Shown: positions 40,747-50,521, numbered from the stretch's first letter. The stretch: 64,000 nt of DNA from VXYL01 sp965116345 (GCA_965116345.1 OZ220680.1:2666001-2730000); one strand, 5' to 3'. A program made the numbers and translations. Notes: generated by a model from the sequence alone, not told the origin.

Positions 40747-43696
40747 CATGGCAACGCGGATCGCCGGCAAGGAGCTGGCGCACTTCTTCTCGTCGCCCAT
40801 CGCCTACCTCTTCCTGGCGGCGTACCTCGCGGTGACGCTGTTCGTGTTCTTCTGGGGCGAAGCGTTCTTCGCCCGCAACATCGCCGACGTGCGGCCGATG
40901 TTCGAGTGGCTGCCGGTGCTGCTGATCTTCCTCGCGGCGGCGATCACGATGCGCATGTGGAGCGATGAACGGCGCACGGGAACCCTGGAGTTGGTGGTGA
41001 CCGTCCCGGCCACCAGCACGGAGTTCGTCGTCGGCAAATTCCTCGCCTGCTGGAGCCTGCTGATGGTGGCGCTGGCGCTGACGGTTCCCCTGCCGGTGAC
41101 GGTGTCTCTGCTTGGCGACCTCGACTGGGGACCGGTGTTCGCCGGCTATCTCGCCGCCGCGCTGCTCGGCGCCGCCTACATCAGCATCGGCCTGTTCGTC
41201 AGCGCGAAGACCGAGAACCAGATCGTCGCGCTGATCGTCGCGGCGTTCGGTTGCGGGGTCTTCTACCTGGTGGGCGCGCCGCTGGTCACCGAGCTCTTCG
41301 GCAGCCGGATCGGCGATGTGCTGATCAAACTCGGCGCCGGTTCGCGCTTCGAGTCCATCACCCGGGGCGTGCTCGACCTGCGCGACCTCTACTTCTACGC
41401 GTCGATGGTCGCCGTGTTCCTGGCGCTCAACGTCTACGCCGTGGACGCCCAGGGCTGGGCCCCCGAAGGCAATCGCCGGCGGCACACCGAGCGGCGCGTC
41501 GTGCTCGCTCTGGTGGCGGCCAACTTCCTGCTCGCGAACTTGTGGCTGTCGGCGGTCGGGTTTCTGCGCTGGGACGCCACCGAGGGCGACCAGTACTCCA
41601 TCTCCGAGGCGACCGAGAGCTATCTGCGGGAACTGCGCGAGCCACTCCTGATCCGCGGCTACTTCAGCGCCAAGACGCACCCGCTGCTCGCGCCGCTCGG
41701 ACCCCGCCTCAAGGATCTCATTACCGAGTACGGGCTGGCGGGCCAGGGCAACGTGCGGGCGGAACTCGTCGACCCGGCGGAGAACCCGGAACTGGAGGAC
41801 GAGGCCAACACCAAATACGGCATCCGCTCCGTCGCCTTCCAGGTGGCGGACCGCTACCAGGCGAGCCTCGTCAATTCCTACTTCGACGTTCTTGTGCAGT
41901 ACGGCGACGAGTACGAGGTCTTGAGCTTCGGCGACCTGATCGAAGTCAAGGCGCTGGCCGAGGACGACATCGAGGTCAAGCTCAAGAACCCCGAATACGC
42001 GATCACGCGCAGCATCAAGAAGGTCCTGTACGGCTTCCAGGGCGGCGGCAGCGTGTTCGACAGCATCACCGAACCGGTGAAGTTCGTCGGCTACATCTCG
42101 GCCGACAACCGGCTACCCGAGTCGCTGCGCGCGTTGCGCGTCGACTTGGAAGCCACGCTGCTCGAACTCGCCGGCGAGTCGGAGGGCAAGTTGACCAGCG
42201 AGATCGTCGATCCCGCCGCCGGCGACGGCGAGGTCGCGCGCCAGATCGCGGCCGACTACGGCTTCCAGCCGATGACCGCCAGCCTGTTCGACGCCAACAC
42301 GTTCTACTTCTACCTCACGCTGAGCGATGGCGTGAGCCTCGTGCATATGCCGATTCCCGAGACCTTGGACCAGGATGGCCTGCGGCGGGGCATCGAGGAA
42401 GGCTTGAAGCGCTACGCCGTGGGCCTGCTGAAGACCGTGGCGTTGTCCGCGCCCCAGGGCCTGCCGCCGTATATGCAGCAGATGCAGCAGATGCAGCAGC
42501 AACGGCCGAGCAACGAATACACGGCCCTGCGCGACATCCTGGAACGGGACTTCAGTGTCGCCAACGCCGACCTGCCGACCGGCGAACTACCGGCCGGCGC
42601 CGATGTGCTGATGGTTCTGGACCCGGCCAACCTGGACGACGAGGCCGTTTACACCATCGACCAGTTCCTGATGCGCGGCGGCACCGTGGTGATCGCTTCG
42701 AGTGCCTTCCGCACGAACATGACGCCGCAGTCGCTGACGGCGGCGCCGTTGGACTCGGGCTTGAGCGACTGGCTCGCCCACCACGGCCTGACCGTCGATG
42801 GAACCTTCGTCATGGATCCCAAGAGCGCCGCCTTCCCCGTGCCCAGCGTTCGCCAAGTGGGCGCGTTCCGGTTCCAGGAAGTGGTGATGCGCGACTACCC
42901 CTACTTCGTGGACGTGCGCGACGACGGTCTGAACCAGGACGTGGCGTTCACCGCGGCGGCACCCCAGGTGACCATGGCGTGGTCCTCGCCCATCGACGTC
43001 GACGAAGAGCGCAACGCGGAGCGCCGGGTGGCCACGCTGATTACGAGTTCGCCGGCGAGCTGGCGGTCGGCTTCCACCGACATCATGCCCGACGTGAGCG
43101 CGGAAGGAGACGTGGTCTACACGCCGGAGGGTGATCAGCAGGCCAACGCGCTGGCGGTGATGGTGGAAGGTCGCTTCGAGTCGTTCTTCGACGAGTCGCC
43201 GTTCGCTGTGGACGAATCCGAAGCGGAGCCGACAGTCGAGGAAGAAGCCGACGAGGGCAACGGAGACGAAACCGACGAAGGTGAGCGTGAGGAACCGGAG
43301 AGTGAGGAACCGGAGGACACCCTCGGCACGGTCACATCCGTGGTCGAGCGCTCACCGGAGTCCGCGCGTCTCGTCCTCATCGGCTCCGCATCGTTCGCGG
43401 CCGACGCCACGCTGCGCATGGTCGGCATGGCGGACGGCACGGTCTACACCGGGTCCACCGAGCTGATGGCGAACCTGGTGGACTGGGCGGTGGAGGATCA
43501 GTCGCTGCTCAGCATCCGGGCGCGCAGCCACTTCAACCGTACCCTCGATCCCATGGAGCAGGACCGCCAGCGGATCTGGGAGTTCGTCAACTACGCCCTG
43601 GCGCTGGCCGGTCTCGCGGTGGTGTTCGGCATCTCCCGACAACGCCGGACCGCCCGCCGCCGTGCCTACCAGGCTCAATTGGAGGTCTCGTCATGA
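40736..43696 (+). CDS. Fused ABC-2 permease and GldG-like auxiliary protein
   Basis: 986 residues from ATG 40736, with AGGAGG upstream. Residues 1-240 are an ABC-2 type permease with about six helices (KELAHFFSSPIAYLFLAAYL at the start). A further helix (about 255-280) leads to a large extracytoplasmic part of the GldG/ABC_transp_aux type (YSISEATESYLRELREPLLI). One C-terminal helix (FVNYALALAGLAVVFGI) ends it. In many genomes GldF and GldG are separate; here they form one chain. There is a QQMQQMQQQ patch near 580 and an acidic linker (about 825-860). The DUF4340 gene overlaps by 4 bases. Confidence 0.9.
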   Translation: MRVDMATRIAGKELAHFFSSPIAYLFLAAYLAVTLFVFFWGEAFFARNIADVRPMFEWLPVLLIFLAAAITMRMWSDERRTGTLELVVTVPATSTEFVVGKFLACWSLLMVALALTVPLPVTVSLLGDLDWGPVFAGYLAAALLGAAYISIGLFVSAKTENQIVALIVAAFGCGVFYLVGAPLVTELFGSRIGDVLIKLGAGSRFESITRGVLDLRDLYFYASMVAVFLALNVYAVDAQGWAPEGNRRRHTERRVVLALVAANFLLANLWLSAVGFLRWDATEGDQYSISEATESYLRELREPLLIRGYFSAKTHPLLAPLGPRLKDLITEYGLAGQGNVRAELVDPAENPELEDEANTKYGIRSVAFQVADRYQASLVNSYFDVLVQYGDEYEVLSFGDLIEVKALAEDDIEVKLKNPEYAITRSIKKVLYGFQGGGSVFDSITEPVKFVGYISADNRLPESLRALRVDLEATLLELAGESEGKLTSEIVDPAAGDGEVARQIAADYGFQPMTASLFDANTFYFYLTLSDGVSLVHMPIPETLDQDGLRRGIEEGLKRYAVGLLKTVALSAPQGLPPYMQQMQQMQQQRPSNEYTALRDILERDFSVANADLPTGELPAGADVLMVLDPANLDDEAVYTIDQFLMRGGTVVIASSAFRTNMTPQSLTAAPLDSGLSDWLAHHGLTVDGTFVMDPKSAAFPVPSVRQVGAFRFQEVVMRDYPYFVDVRDDGLNQDVAFTAAAPQVTMAWSSPIDVDEERNAERRVATLITSSPASWRSASTDIMPDVSAEGDVVYTPEGDQQANALAVMVEGRFESFFDESPFAVDESEAEPTVEEEADEGNGDETDEGEREEPESEEPEDTLGTVTSVVERSPESARLVLIGSASFAADATLRMVGMADGTVYTGSTELMANLVDWAVEDQSLLSIRARSHFNRTLDPMEQDRQRIWEFVNYALALAGLAVVFGISRQRRTARRRAYQAQLEVSS

Positions 43697-44703
43697 AGGG
43701 GATGATCAACAAGGGCACCCTGACCGCGCTGCTCGCTGTCCAACTCGTCGCCGTCGGCGTGCTGCTCGCCGCCAGAAGCGGCGGCGTCGAGGAACCGGAG
43801 GCGTTCCTCGCGTTCGATGCCGAGGCCGTCGATGCGATCACGGTCTCCAACCCGGAGGGCACGGTCACCGTCGCGAAGGTCGACGAGGATTGGCAATTGC
43901 CGGACGGCGTGCCGGCGGCATCGCTGAAGGTCGAATCCGTGATCGAGAAGTTCGCCGACATTTCCGCGAGCTGGCCGGTCGCCAATACCGGGTCGAGCCG
44001 TGAGCGTTTCGAGGTCACCGAGGACAACCACCAGCGCCACGTCGTGCTGAAGGCGGGCGAGGACACCGTCGCCGACTTCTACCTCGGCACTTCGCCGGGT
44101 TTCCGCAAGACCCACGCCCGCCGCGCGGACGACGGCGACGTGTACGCCATCGGATTCTCCAACTACGAGGCGGGGGTGAAGACCTCGGACTGGCTGGAGA
44201 AGTCGCTGCTCAGACCCACGGGTTCGCTCGAAGCGATTGCCCGCCCCGTCGGCTACGAGTTGATCAAGGACGAGGCGGGCGACTGGATGGCCGCCGACGG
44301 CACGGAACTCGACCAGGGCAAGGTCCAGACCTTCGTCGGGCGGTTCAGGGGTCTTTCGGTAATGAATGTCAGCGATGCGGCACTGCCGGAGACGCCCACC
44401 GCGGTCTTCGGTCTGACGGACGACGACGGCGTGCTGACGTTCACCCTTTACGCCCTCGAGGATGGCGAGAAATACGTCGCCACGTCCGACCGGGTGGCCG
44501 GTGCCTACGAGATCGCCAAGTACATCGGCGAGCAGATGGACAAGTCCCTGGACGACCTTGCTCCCGACCCGCCCGAGGAAGAAGCGCCCGACGAAGAAGC
44601 GGAGGAGGCAGCCGAACCGAGCGAGTCCGAGCCGGAGGAGGTGGCAGAACCCACATCAACCGCCGAGACCGAGCCGCCATCCACTGACGACGACGGCACG
44701 TGA
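43693..44703 (+). CDS. DUF4340 domain protein
   Basis: 336 residues, ATG overlapping the permease stop (ATGA). One N-terminal helix (LTALLAVQLVAVGVLLAA) anchors a periplasmic DUF4340 domain: AITVSNPEGTVTVAKVDEDW, FRKTHARRADDGDVYAIGFS. DUF4340 proteins regularly follow GldA/GldFG-type ABC genes and are assumed to be part of the complex. The last about 55 residues are almost entirely acidic with Pro, Ser and Thr, resembling the linker in the permease fusion. The GST gene overlaps by 4 bases. Confidence 0.88.
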   Translation: MKGMINKGTLTALLAVQLVAVGVLLAARSGGVEEPEAFLAFDAEAVDAITVSNPEGTVTVAKVDEDWQLPDGVPAASLKVESVIEKFADISASWPVANTGSSRERFEVTEDNHQRHVVLKAGEDTVADFYLGTSPGFRKTHARRADDGDVYAIGFSNYEAGVKTSDWLEKSLLRPTGSLEAIARPVGYELIKDEAGDWMAADGTELDQGKVQTFVGRFRGLSVMNVSDAALPETPTAVFGLTDDDGVLTFTLYALEDGEKYVATSDRVAGAYEIAKYIGEQMDKSLDDLAPDPPEEEAPDEEAEEAAEPSESEPEEVAEPTSTAETEPPSTDDDGT

Positions 44704-45323
44704 GCATCGACCTCTACACCTGGCCGACGCCCAACGGTCGCAAGGTGTCCATCGCCTTGGAGGAGCTGGGGCTCGACTACGCGGTCCACGCCGTCAACAT
44801 CGGCAAGGACGAGCAGTTCGACCCCAATTTCCTCGCCATCAGTCCCAACAACAAGATTCCGGCCATCGTCGACCGCGACACGGGGCGGTCGCTGATGGAG
44901 TCTGGCGCGATCCTCCTCTATCTCGCCGACAAGACCGGCAAACTCGGTGGCCCGGACCGCTGGACGAGCCTCGAGTGGCTCATGTTGCAGATGGGTGGCG
45001 TCGGGCCCATGCTCGGCCAGGCCAACCACTTCCTCAAGTTCAACGCCGGCAAGTCCGCCTACGCGGAGCAGCGCTACGCCGCCGAGGCCGCACGGCTGTA
45101 CGGCGTCCTCGACCGGCGCCTGGCCGACCGGGAGTACCTGGCGGACGACTACTCCATCGCCGACATCGCCACGTGGCCGTGGATCTCACGCTGGCCGTGG
45201 CATCGAATCGACTGGGCGGACTACCCCGATCTCGAGCGCTGGTACCAGGCGATTGCCGCCCGGCCCGCAGTGCAACGGGGCTGGCGCGTACCCCACGACG
45301 CCGGCGAGATTCCCCTCCCGTAG
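44700..45323 (+). CDS. Glutathione S-transferase family protein (YfcG/Nu-class-like)
   Basis: 207 residues, GTG 44700 overlapping the DUF4340 stop (GTGA). The thioredoxin-fold half has YTWPTPNGRKVSIALEELGL and NNKIPAIVDRDTG with the cis-Pro, then MESGAILLYLADK. The helical half has YSIADIATWPWI. The TPNGRKV active site without Cys is as in YfcG-like GSTs, which show disulfide reductase activity. Coupling to the ABC operon is clear from the overlap, but a functional link is unproven. The stop lies in the REP-like motif. Confidence 0.9.
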   Translation: MSIDLYTWPTPNGRKVSIALEELGLDYAVHAVNIGKDEQFDPNFLAISPNNKIPAIVDRDTGRSLMESGAILLYLADKTGKLGGPDRWTSLEWLMLQMGGVGPMLGQANHFLKFNAGKSAYAEQRYAAEAARLYGVLDRRLADREYLADDYSIADIATWPWISRWPWHRIDWADYPDLERWYQAIAARPAVQRGWRVPHDAGEIPLP

Positions 45324-45362
45324 GGGCGACCGCGCGCCCTGGCGGGCACGTTTTGGTCGCCC
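45320..45362. repeat. REP-like hairpin at GST gene end
   Basis: GTAGGGGCGACC (45320-45331) and GGTCGCCC (45355-45362) form the arms, around CGCGCCCTGGCGGGC. It includes the GST stop codon and would act as a terminator. Related to 25351, 35482 and 62010. Confidence 0.65.
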
Positions 45363-45416
45363 TTGCCGATCGACCCAATCCGTTTGCGACGCGAACACCG
45401 GCAAGGGCGCGCTCTC

Positions 45417-46107
45417 CTACGCCGTCAGGACCTGTCGCAGGACGTCGGCGCGGCTGCCGATGACGTCCTGGTCCACGTTCTCCGCGACGCCCGCGTTCCA
45501 CACCGGGCCCGGCCAGGCCGCGTCGTGGGTGTAGCGGCCGATGACGTGGACGTGGAGTTGCGGCACCTGGTTGCCGAGGGCGGCGACGTTGATCTTCTCG
45601 GCATCGAACGCGTCGACGAGGGCCTTGGAGACCTGGGCGATCTCGTCGAACAAGTTCAACGCCGAGTCGCGCGGTAGGTCGTGGTAGTCGCGCAGCCCGG
45701 CGATCCGCGGTACTAGTGCCCCGTCAACCCTCAAATGTCGCGTCAGCGCGTCCGCAAGCGTCTAGTCCGCGAGGCGGCGTCTCGAAGGCCTATCGGGCAT
45801 ACGTCGAGAGGCGCCAACAACGCGGATGGGCGCTTGCGGACGCGCCCTTCGGGTGGACGCCGGAGCCCCCCTCGCCCGTCGCTTTGCGACGGACCGTTGC
45901 AGACGCTCGACGTACCCCCGGTACGACTTCGCGCCTGCGCCTTGCGAGGAACGCTCCGGCGTCCACTGACGCGACATTTGAGGGTTGACGGGGCACTAGG
46001 ATGACCCACGGGAAGCGGTCGTCGCGCATCAGCAGGGCGGTGCACAGGTCGAACTCGCAGAGCGTCTCGCAATCGCCGGCGAGCTTCGGGTGAAGTTCGA
46101 AGCTCAT
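45417..46107 (-). pseudogene. HIT-family gene disrupted by a MITE-like element
   Basis: The front part (46107 to about 45996) reads MSFELHPKLAGDCETLCEFD, then LCTALLMRDDRFPWVIL. The back part (about 45713 to 45417) continues PRIAGLRDYHDLPRDSALNL and holds the HIT triad LHVHVIGRY. Between them is the 279-bp element at 45717. Joining the halves at one CTAG restores ATC CTA GTA CCG CGG (I L V P R) and a protein of about 135 residues, normal for a small HIT hydrolase. Its ATG overlaps the DUF3604 stop (ATGA), so it was the last gene of the operon. Confidence 0.9.
45717..45995. mobile_element. MITE-like element copy 2 (279 bp, CTAG target duplication)
   Basis: Perfect 30-bp terminal inverted repeats; the left end begins TGCCCCGTCAACCCTC. 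CTAG flanks both sides (45713-45716 and 45996-45999). The body has no convincing frame, although it shares stretches such as GGATGGGCGCTTGCGG-like sequence with copy 1. It disrupts the HIT gene. The perfect ends and duplication suggest a more recent insertion than copy 1. Confidence 0.88.
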
Positions 46108-48656
46108 CGTTTCGGAAACCCGCCGACCCAGATCGGACTCGACCAGGCGATGGCGTCGTTGGCCTGGGTGACACGGACGAAGTAGTAGTCGCCCTGGCGC
46201 ACGCCCCGATCCACAAACTCGAAGGCGACGTCCATCGGCCCGTCGGTGATCGGTCGGCGCAGGGTGACCCGGTCGACGTAGCCGTCGAGGGGAATCCCCC
46301 GTGTCAACGTACCGTGTTCGAGGTTGCGAAGCTCCAGCACGACCTCGGCGGGCGGCACGAGCCGGTGTGGTTTGAAGCGCGGCGGTCCACCGCCGAACTC
46401 GCGGCCTTCGTCGAGCTTGATGGTCAACATGGCGCCGCGACGGACGTCGGCCAGGGTCAGCTTGATGGAACTCGTGCCGCCACGGGTGTAGGTGGCGAAG
46501 GCGATGCTGGTGCCGTCCGTGACCTCGAGCTGGTGGCCGGTGGAGTTGTGGAAGTCCATGCCCTGGGCGGCGGCAACCACGGCGCCGGCGACCTCCACCG
46601 TGCCTCGCCACCAACGCCAGCCCCGGGGGTTGTCGTTGGGGTGGAAGGGGGTCGAGTCCGACTCGAAGACCAGCAGGAACTCGCCGCCATCGAGGTTTCG
46701 CACCTCGACATCGGTGAGGTAGTCGCGCTGCCAGATCTCCACGTCGTTCCTGACCACGGTGACGGTGTGGATGGGCGCGGTGCCGATCACGCGCCCCTCG
46801 ACCCGCCGTTCCTCGGCGAACGCCACCCGGGTGCCCATGTCGCCGTCGTTGACGGTGAAGTCGAGGATCAACCGGTCACCGGTCGTCGCGTAGGTGGCGA
46901 GACTGCGCATGGCGTCGAACAGCGCGTCGCGGGTCCGAGCATTGGCCCGCAATGCGCCGAGGCCCGCCGCTTGGGACAGCGAACCCGGTTTTGGCGTGCT
47001 GTAGCCCGGCTGGCTCAAGTGGTTGTCGCTGGCGGCGATGAAGCCAACCTCGTGGCCGTGGTTCAGGTACATGCGGCCGAACCACTCGAAGGTGCCGTGT
47101 TGGGACATGATCTCCACCAGGGGTTCCAACGACGGGTCGTTCAGGCGGTAGTCGCCGGACTGGTGGGCGTGGGGGATCACCACCACGTCCTGGGCTTCGT
47201 GGTGGTCGCGCAGGCCCTGGTAGAGCAGCGACAGGGTTCCGTATTCCTGGGCCGGGATGCGTCGTCGGTCCTCCGCGGTTCGGAACAGCACGTTGTGGTG
47301 GCCGCCCTGCCAGTTCTGGATCGTCCATTCGTAGCCGAGGAAGGCGATGAATTCTCCTTCCTTCGAGTAACGCCGGACGTTGTCCTGCAGCACGTTCCAC
47401 TCGAAGTCGTCCATCCAGATGTCGTGTTCGGAGTGGGTGACATAGTCAAGCCGGGCATCGTCGCGGGCCCAGACCATGAACCGGTCGGGTGTGCCGATGC
47501 CTTCGGCGAAGCCCGAGTGGCCGTGGGTGTCGCCCCAGTAGATCCGCCGCGTCGGATTCTGCTCGACCAGGATGGGGTTGGCGACTCCGGCGATCGTGCC
47601 GTCCCTGGAACGGAAGGAGAATCGATACACGCCGGGTTCGTCGAAGCTGAGGCCCCGAAGAACCTGGATGCTATCGCCGCCTTTCTCGATGTCGGCAAAG
47701 GGCTCGCCGTTCAAGTGCACGACCCAGCCGGGAATCGGTGCCTTGGCGCGGTTGATGTACCGGTCCTCGGCGCGCACCGCGAGTTCGAAGGGTTCGCCGA
47801 CGGCGACCACGGAAGGCGCGAAGCCGTGGACGCCGGCCACCGTCGAACCGGTCGTCACAATGGGCTGGATCGGCAGACTGACGAGCAGCCCCGAGCCATC
47901 GAAGTCCAAGTACACGGGCAGCGGCATGCGGTCGCTCGAAAAGTCCGGAAGGAGCAGTCCCGCGCCGCCGCCCGCCGTGTCGCCGTACGTGATGGTCACG
48001 GTGTCGCCTTCGCTGAGGCGGCCGGACGCGACGTGGAAGGCGAGCATCTCGGTGGCACGGCGGAAGCCGCCGTGCATACCGCGCATAGGCACGGCGGCAC
48101 GAGAGAAACGCGCGTCGGGATTCGACGAGGTGATCGAGATGTAGTTGTCGCCTGCCGGATCTTCGGTCTGGAAGAGTCCGAAGTTGGCCATGAAGTGGCG
48201 GCTGACCACGAACCCGCCGCCCGGCACGATGTCGCGGGTACCGACGGTGTAGGTCTGGCGGATCGTCGCGCGGGTCCTGACCTCGAAGGGTCCCGTGTCG
48301 GCGACCAGGCTGCCGATGGCGCCGGGGTCGGCGTCGAGAATCGCGAGTTCGCGTACCGTTCGGTCCAGTGCCGGAATGGCCCCGGGGCGGTCGTAGGCGA
48401 GGGTGCTGGAGATGGCCGACGTAGCGTTTACGGGTACGTAGCGGCCGGTGAGCGAATACGCGTTGAGCCAGTCCCACAGGATCCGCGCCCGTTCCTTCGC
48501 AACGACCCCGGCGCTGGGTTCTGCCTCGACGGCCGCCTTCAGATCCTCGACCTTGGCACGCATTTCCGGGGAGAGGTAGTCGTCTGCGGCCCCGGCGAAG
48601 CAGGGTAGCGCCAGGGCGAGTGCCGCGACGGCGATGCGGTTTGGGGATCGCTTCAT
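46104..48656 (-). CDS. Secreted DUF3604 domain protein
   Basis: 850 residues, ATG 48656, with a cleavable signal ending at CFAGAADD. A central metal-site motif reads IYWGDTHGHSGFAEGIG, followed by DYVTHSEHDIWMDDFEW and VVIPHAHQSGDYRL, which is typical of DUF3604 and resembles PHP-type phosphoesterases. Biochemical function is unknown. It overlaps both neighbours by 4 bases (ATGA): the M3 peptidase upstream and the HIT gene downstream. This is evidence for a translationally coupled three-gene unit. Confidence 0.88.
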   Translation of the reverse strand: MKRSPNRIAVAALALALPCFAGAADDYLSPEMRAKVEDLKAAVEAEPSAGVVAKERARILWDWLNAYSLTGRYVPVNATSAISSTLAYDRPGAIPALDRTVRELAILDADPGAIGSLVADTGPFEVRTRATIRQTYTVGTRDIVPGGGFVVSRHFMANFGLFQTEDPAGDNYISITSSNPDARFSRAAVPMRGMHGGFRRATEMLAFHVASGRLSEGDTVTITYGDTAGGGAGLLLPDFSSDRMPLPVYLDFDGSGLLVSLPIQPIVTTGSTVAGVHGFAPSVVAVGEPFELAVRAEDRYINRAKAPIPGWVVHLNGEPFADIEKGGDSIQVLRGLSFDEPGVYRFSFRSRDGTIAGVANPILVEQNPTRRIYWGDTHGHSGFAEGIGTPDRFMVWARDDARLDYVTHSEHDIWMDDFEWNVLQDNVRRYSKEGEFIAFLGYEWTIQNWQGGHHNVLFRTAEDRRRIPAQEYGTLSLLYQGLRDHHEAQDVVVIPHAHQSGDYRLNDPSLEPLVEIMSQHGTFEWFGRMYLNHGHEVGFIAASDNHLSQPGYSTPKPGSLSQAAGLGALRANARTRDALFDAMRSLATYATTGDRLILDFTVNDGDMGTRVAFAEERRVEGRVIGTAPIHTVTVVRNDVEIWQRDYLTDVEVRNLDGGEFLLVFESDSTPFHPNDNPRGWRWWRGTVEVAGAVVAAAQGMDFHNSTGHQLEVTDGTSIAFATYTRGGTSSIKLTLADVRRGAMLTIKLDEGREFGGGPPRFKPHRLVPPAEVVLELRNLEHGTLTRGIPLDGYVDRVTLRRPITDGPMDVAFEFVDRGVRQGDYYFVRVTQANDAIAWSSPIWVGGFPKR

Positions 48657-50521
48657 GCATCCGCTCCTTCAACAAGAGTTTCGAATTGGTCGATGCGGCC
48701 CTCCAGGGCGCCGAGCGTCTGCCGCCAGAAGTCGGGCTGCGTGAGGTCGACATCGAGATGCTTGGCAGCGAGGTCCTCCGCGGTCATCCGTCCGGTGTCG
48801 CGCAGCAGCGCCTCGTAGCGGGGGAAGAAGTCGCCGCCGAGGGCGTCCCGCCGGGCATACACGCCGAGGCTGAACAGGTAGCCGAACAGATACGGGAAGT
48901 TGTAGAACGCGAGGCCCGAAATGTAGAAGTGCAACTTGCTGGCCCAGAACATCGGGTCGGGCTCGCTGAGGCAGTCTCCGTACCACTTCTCCCATGCCGC
49001 GGCCATCATCGTCTTGAGTTCGACGGGACGTACGGGCTGGCGGGCACGGGCTTCGTGAAAGTTGCGCTCGAACTCGAACCGGGTCGGGATGTTCAGGACG
49101 AAGGTCACCAGCGCCGCAGCTTCCTCCCAGACGATTCGAAGTGCCGCCGCCGGCGACTCCGCGCGTTTGAGCAGGGCATCCCGGACGATGGTCTCGCCGA
49201 AGGTGCTCGCGGTCTCCGCCAGCGACATGCCGTAGCTCTGCTGGCTCGGCGGCAGGTCGCGCATCACCCAGCCGTGGAATGCGTGGCCGAGTTCGTGGGC
49301 CAGCGTGATGACGTCGCTTGGGCTGCCGGAGTAGGTCATGTAGACCCTGGGCGTGCGCGACTTCATGAACCGCGTGCAGTACGCGCCGGGTCGTTTGCGC
49401 GGTCCCACGGTGCCCTCGATCCAGCGCTTGTTCGCCGCCATGCGTACGAAATCGCCCATGCGGGCGTCGACCGAGTCGTAGGCGGTCGCGATCAGGTCCA
49501 CGGCTTCGGGGTACTCGATCGCACGGCGCTCCTCGCCGTCGATCGCCGGTGCAGGCGCGTGGGTGTCCCAGGGTCCGTAGTGCTCCTTGCCGTAGGCCCG
49601 CGCCTGCAGTCGGGCGGCACGGCGGGCCAGGGGTATGCCCTCTTCGGCGACGTCAAGCAACGTATCGAGGGTCGCCTTGTCGATACGGTTCCGGTGCAGC
49701 GGCGCGTCAAGGTAGTGGACCGACCGTCCAGCCCGGGCCGACCGTTTGCGGCCCAGTTCGAGCCGCCATCCGGCGATGGCGTTGATCGCCGCGGCACAGG
49801 ATTCGGCGTGTCCGTCCCAGGCCGTATTGATCGCCCGCCAGGCGCTCTCGCGCAACCGCTCGTCGGGCTTCTGCATCAGGCCGGCGGCTTCGGCGATCCC
49901 CATACGCTCGAGTTCGTTGCCCATCGTGACCCCGCACTCGAGGGTTCCCGAGAGTTGGTCGTAGAGGCGGCCCCAGGCGTGGATGCCGTCTTCGGCGAGG
50001 CCCGTCACCAGATTCTCCTCCGCGAGCGGCAGCAACTCGTCGGCGTGCTTGCGGGAGTGCTCGATAGTGAACCGCGACGGCGCGACCCTGGGATCGTCGA
50101 GATAGGTCTCGACCACTTCCCCGGACGCCAGGTCGAGGAACTGGCCCAGGGGCTCGTTCAGTTCCGCGAAGCGCTTCTTCACCGCCTGCAGGCGACCGAG
50201 CAGCGCCTGCGCCTTCTCGTCTTGGCTGTCGACGCTCAGGCAACACTCGGCGTAGGTCTCGGGGTCGTCGAGCAGAGGTTCGGCGCGTTCGATGAGGGCG
50301 TGGATATCGCGTGCCGCCGAAATCGCCTCCCGTGCCGACACGGCATCCAGATCACGGGCGCTGGCAAGCATGGGGACCAGGGTGGCGTTGCGGATTTCGA
50401 TCTCGTCAAGCAGCCCGCCAATCTCATCGAGATCCGTGTCCACGGCGGGCGAGTCGGCGGCGGGATACTCGCGGGCGAGATCCCATCCGACCCCTTGGAC
50501 CACGGTTTGACTAGCGCTCAT
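48653..50521 (-). CDS. M3-family oligoendopeptidase (PepF-like)
   Basis: 622 residues, ATG 50521. The zinc motif HELGHAFHGW is at about 415, with the downstream SLAETASTFGETIV giving the third ligand Glu. The M3 fold is otherwise complete, including YCTRFMKSRTPRVYMTYSGS and the C-terminal YFYSLGVYARR-like helices (PYLFGYLFSLGVYARRDALG). No signal peptide, so cytoplasmic. PepF-type enzymes degrade peptides of about 5-20 residues. First gene of the operon with DUF3604 and HIT. Confidence 0.92.
   Translation of the reverse strand: MSASQTVVQGVGWDLAREYPAADSPAVDTDLDEIGGLLDEIEIRNATLVPMLASARDLDAVSAREAISAARDIHALIERAEPLLDDPETYAECCLSVDSQDEKAQALLGRLQAVKKRFAELNEPLGQFLDLASGEVVETYLDDPRVAPSRFTIEHSRKHADELLPLAEENLVTGLAEDGIHAWGRLYDQLSGTLECGVTMGNELERMGIAEAAGLMQKPDERLRESAWRAINTAWDGHAESCAAAINAIAGWRLELGRKRSARAGRSVHYLDAPLHRNRIDKATLDTLLDVAEEGIPLARRAARLQARAYGKEHYGPWDTHAPAPAIDGEERRAIEYPEAVDLIATAYDSVDARMGDFVRMAANKRWIEGTVGPRKRPGAYCTRFMKSRTPRVYMTYSGSPSDVITLAHELGHAFHGWVMRDLPPSQQSYGMSLAETASTFGETIVRDALLKRAESPAAALRIVWEEAAALVTFVLNIPTRFEFERNFHEARARQPVRPVELKTMMAAAWEKWYGDCLSEPDPMFWASKLHFYISGLAFYNFPYLFGYLFSLGVYARRDALGGDFFPRYEALLRDTGRMTAEDLAAKHLDVDLTQPDFWRQTLGALEGRIDQFETLVEGADA

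Noticed and set aside
45733..45988. Frames within the 279-bp element as a passenger or transposase gene
   Set aside because: Both strands give Arg-rich sequence without a DDE motif, and copies 1 and 2 do not conserve a frame.
46314..48608. 764-residue plus-strand frame opposite DUF3604
   Set aside because: Antisense shadow; the minus strand has the signal peptide and conserved motifs.
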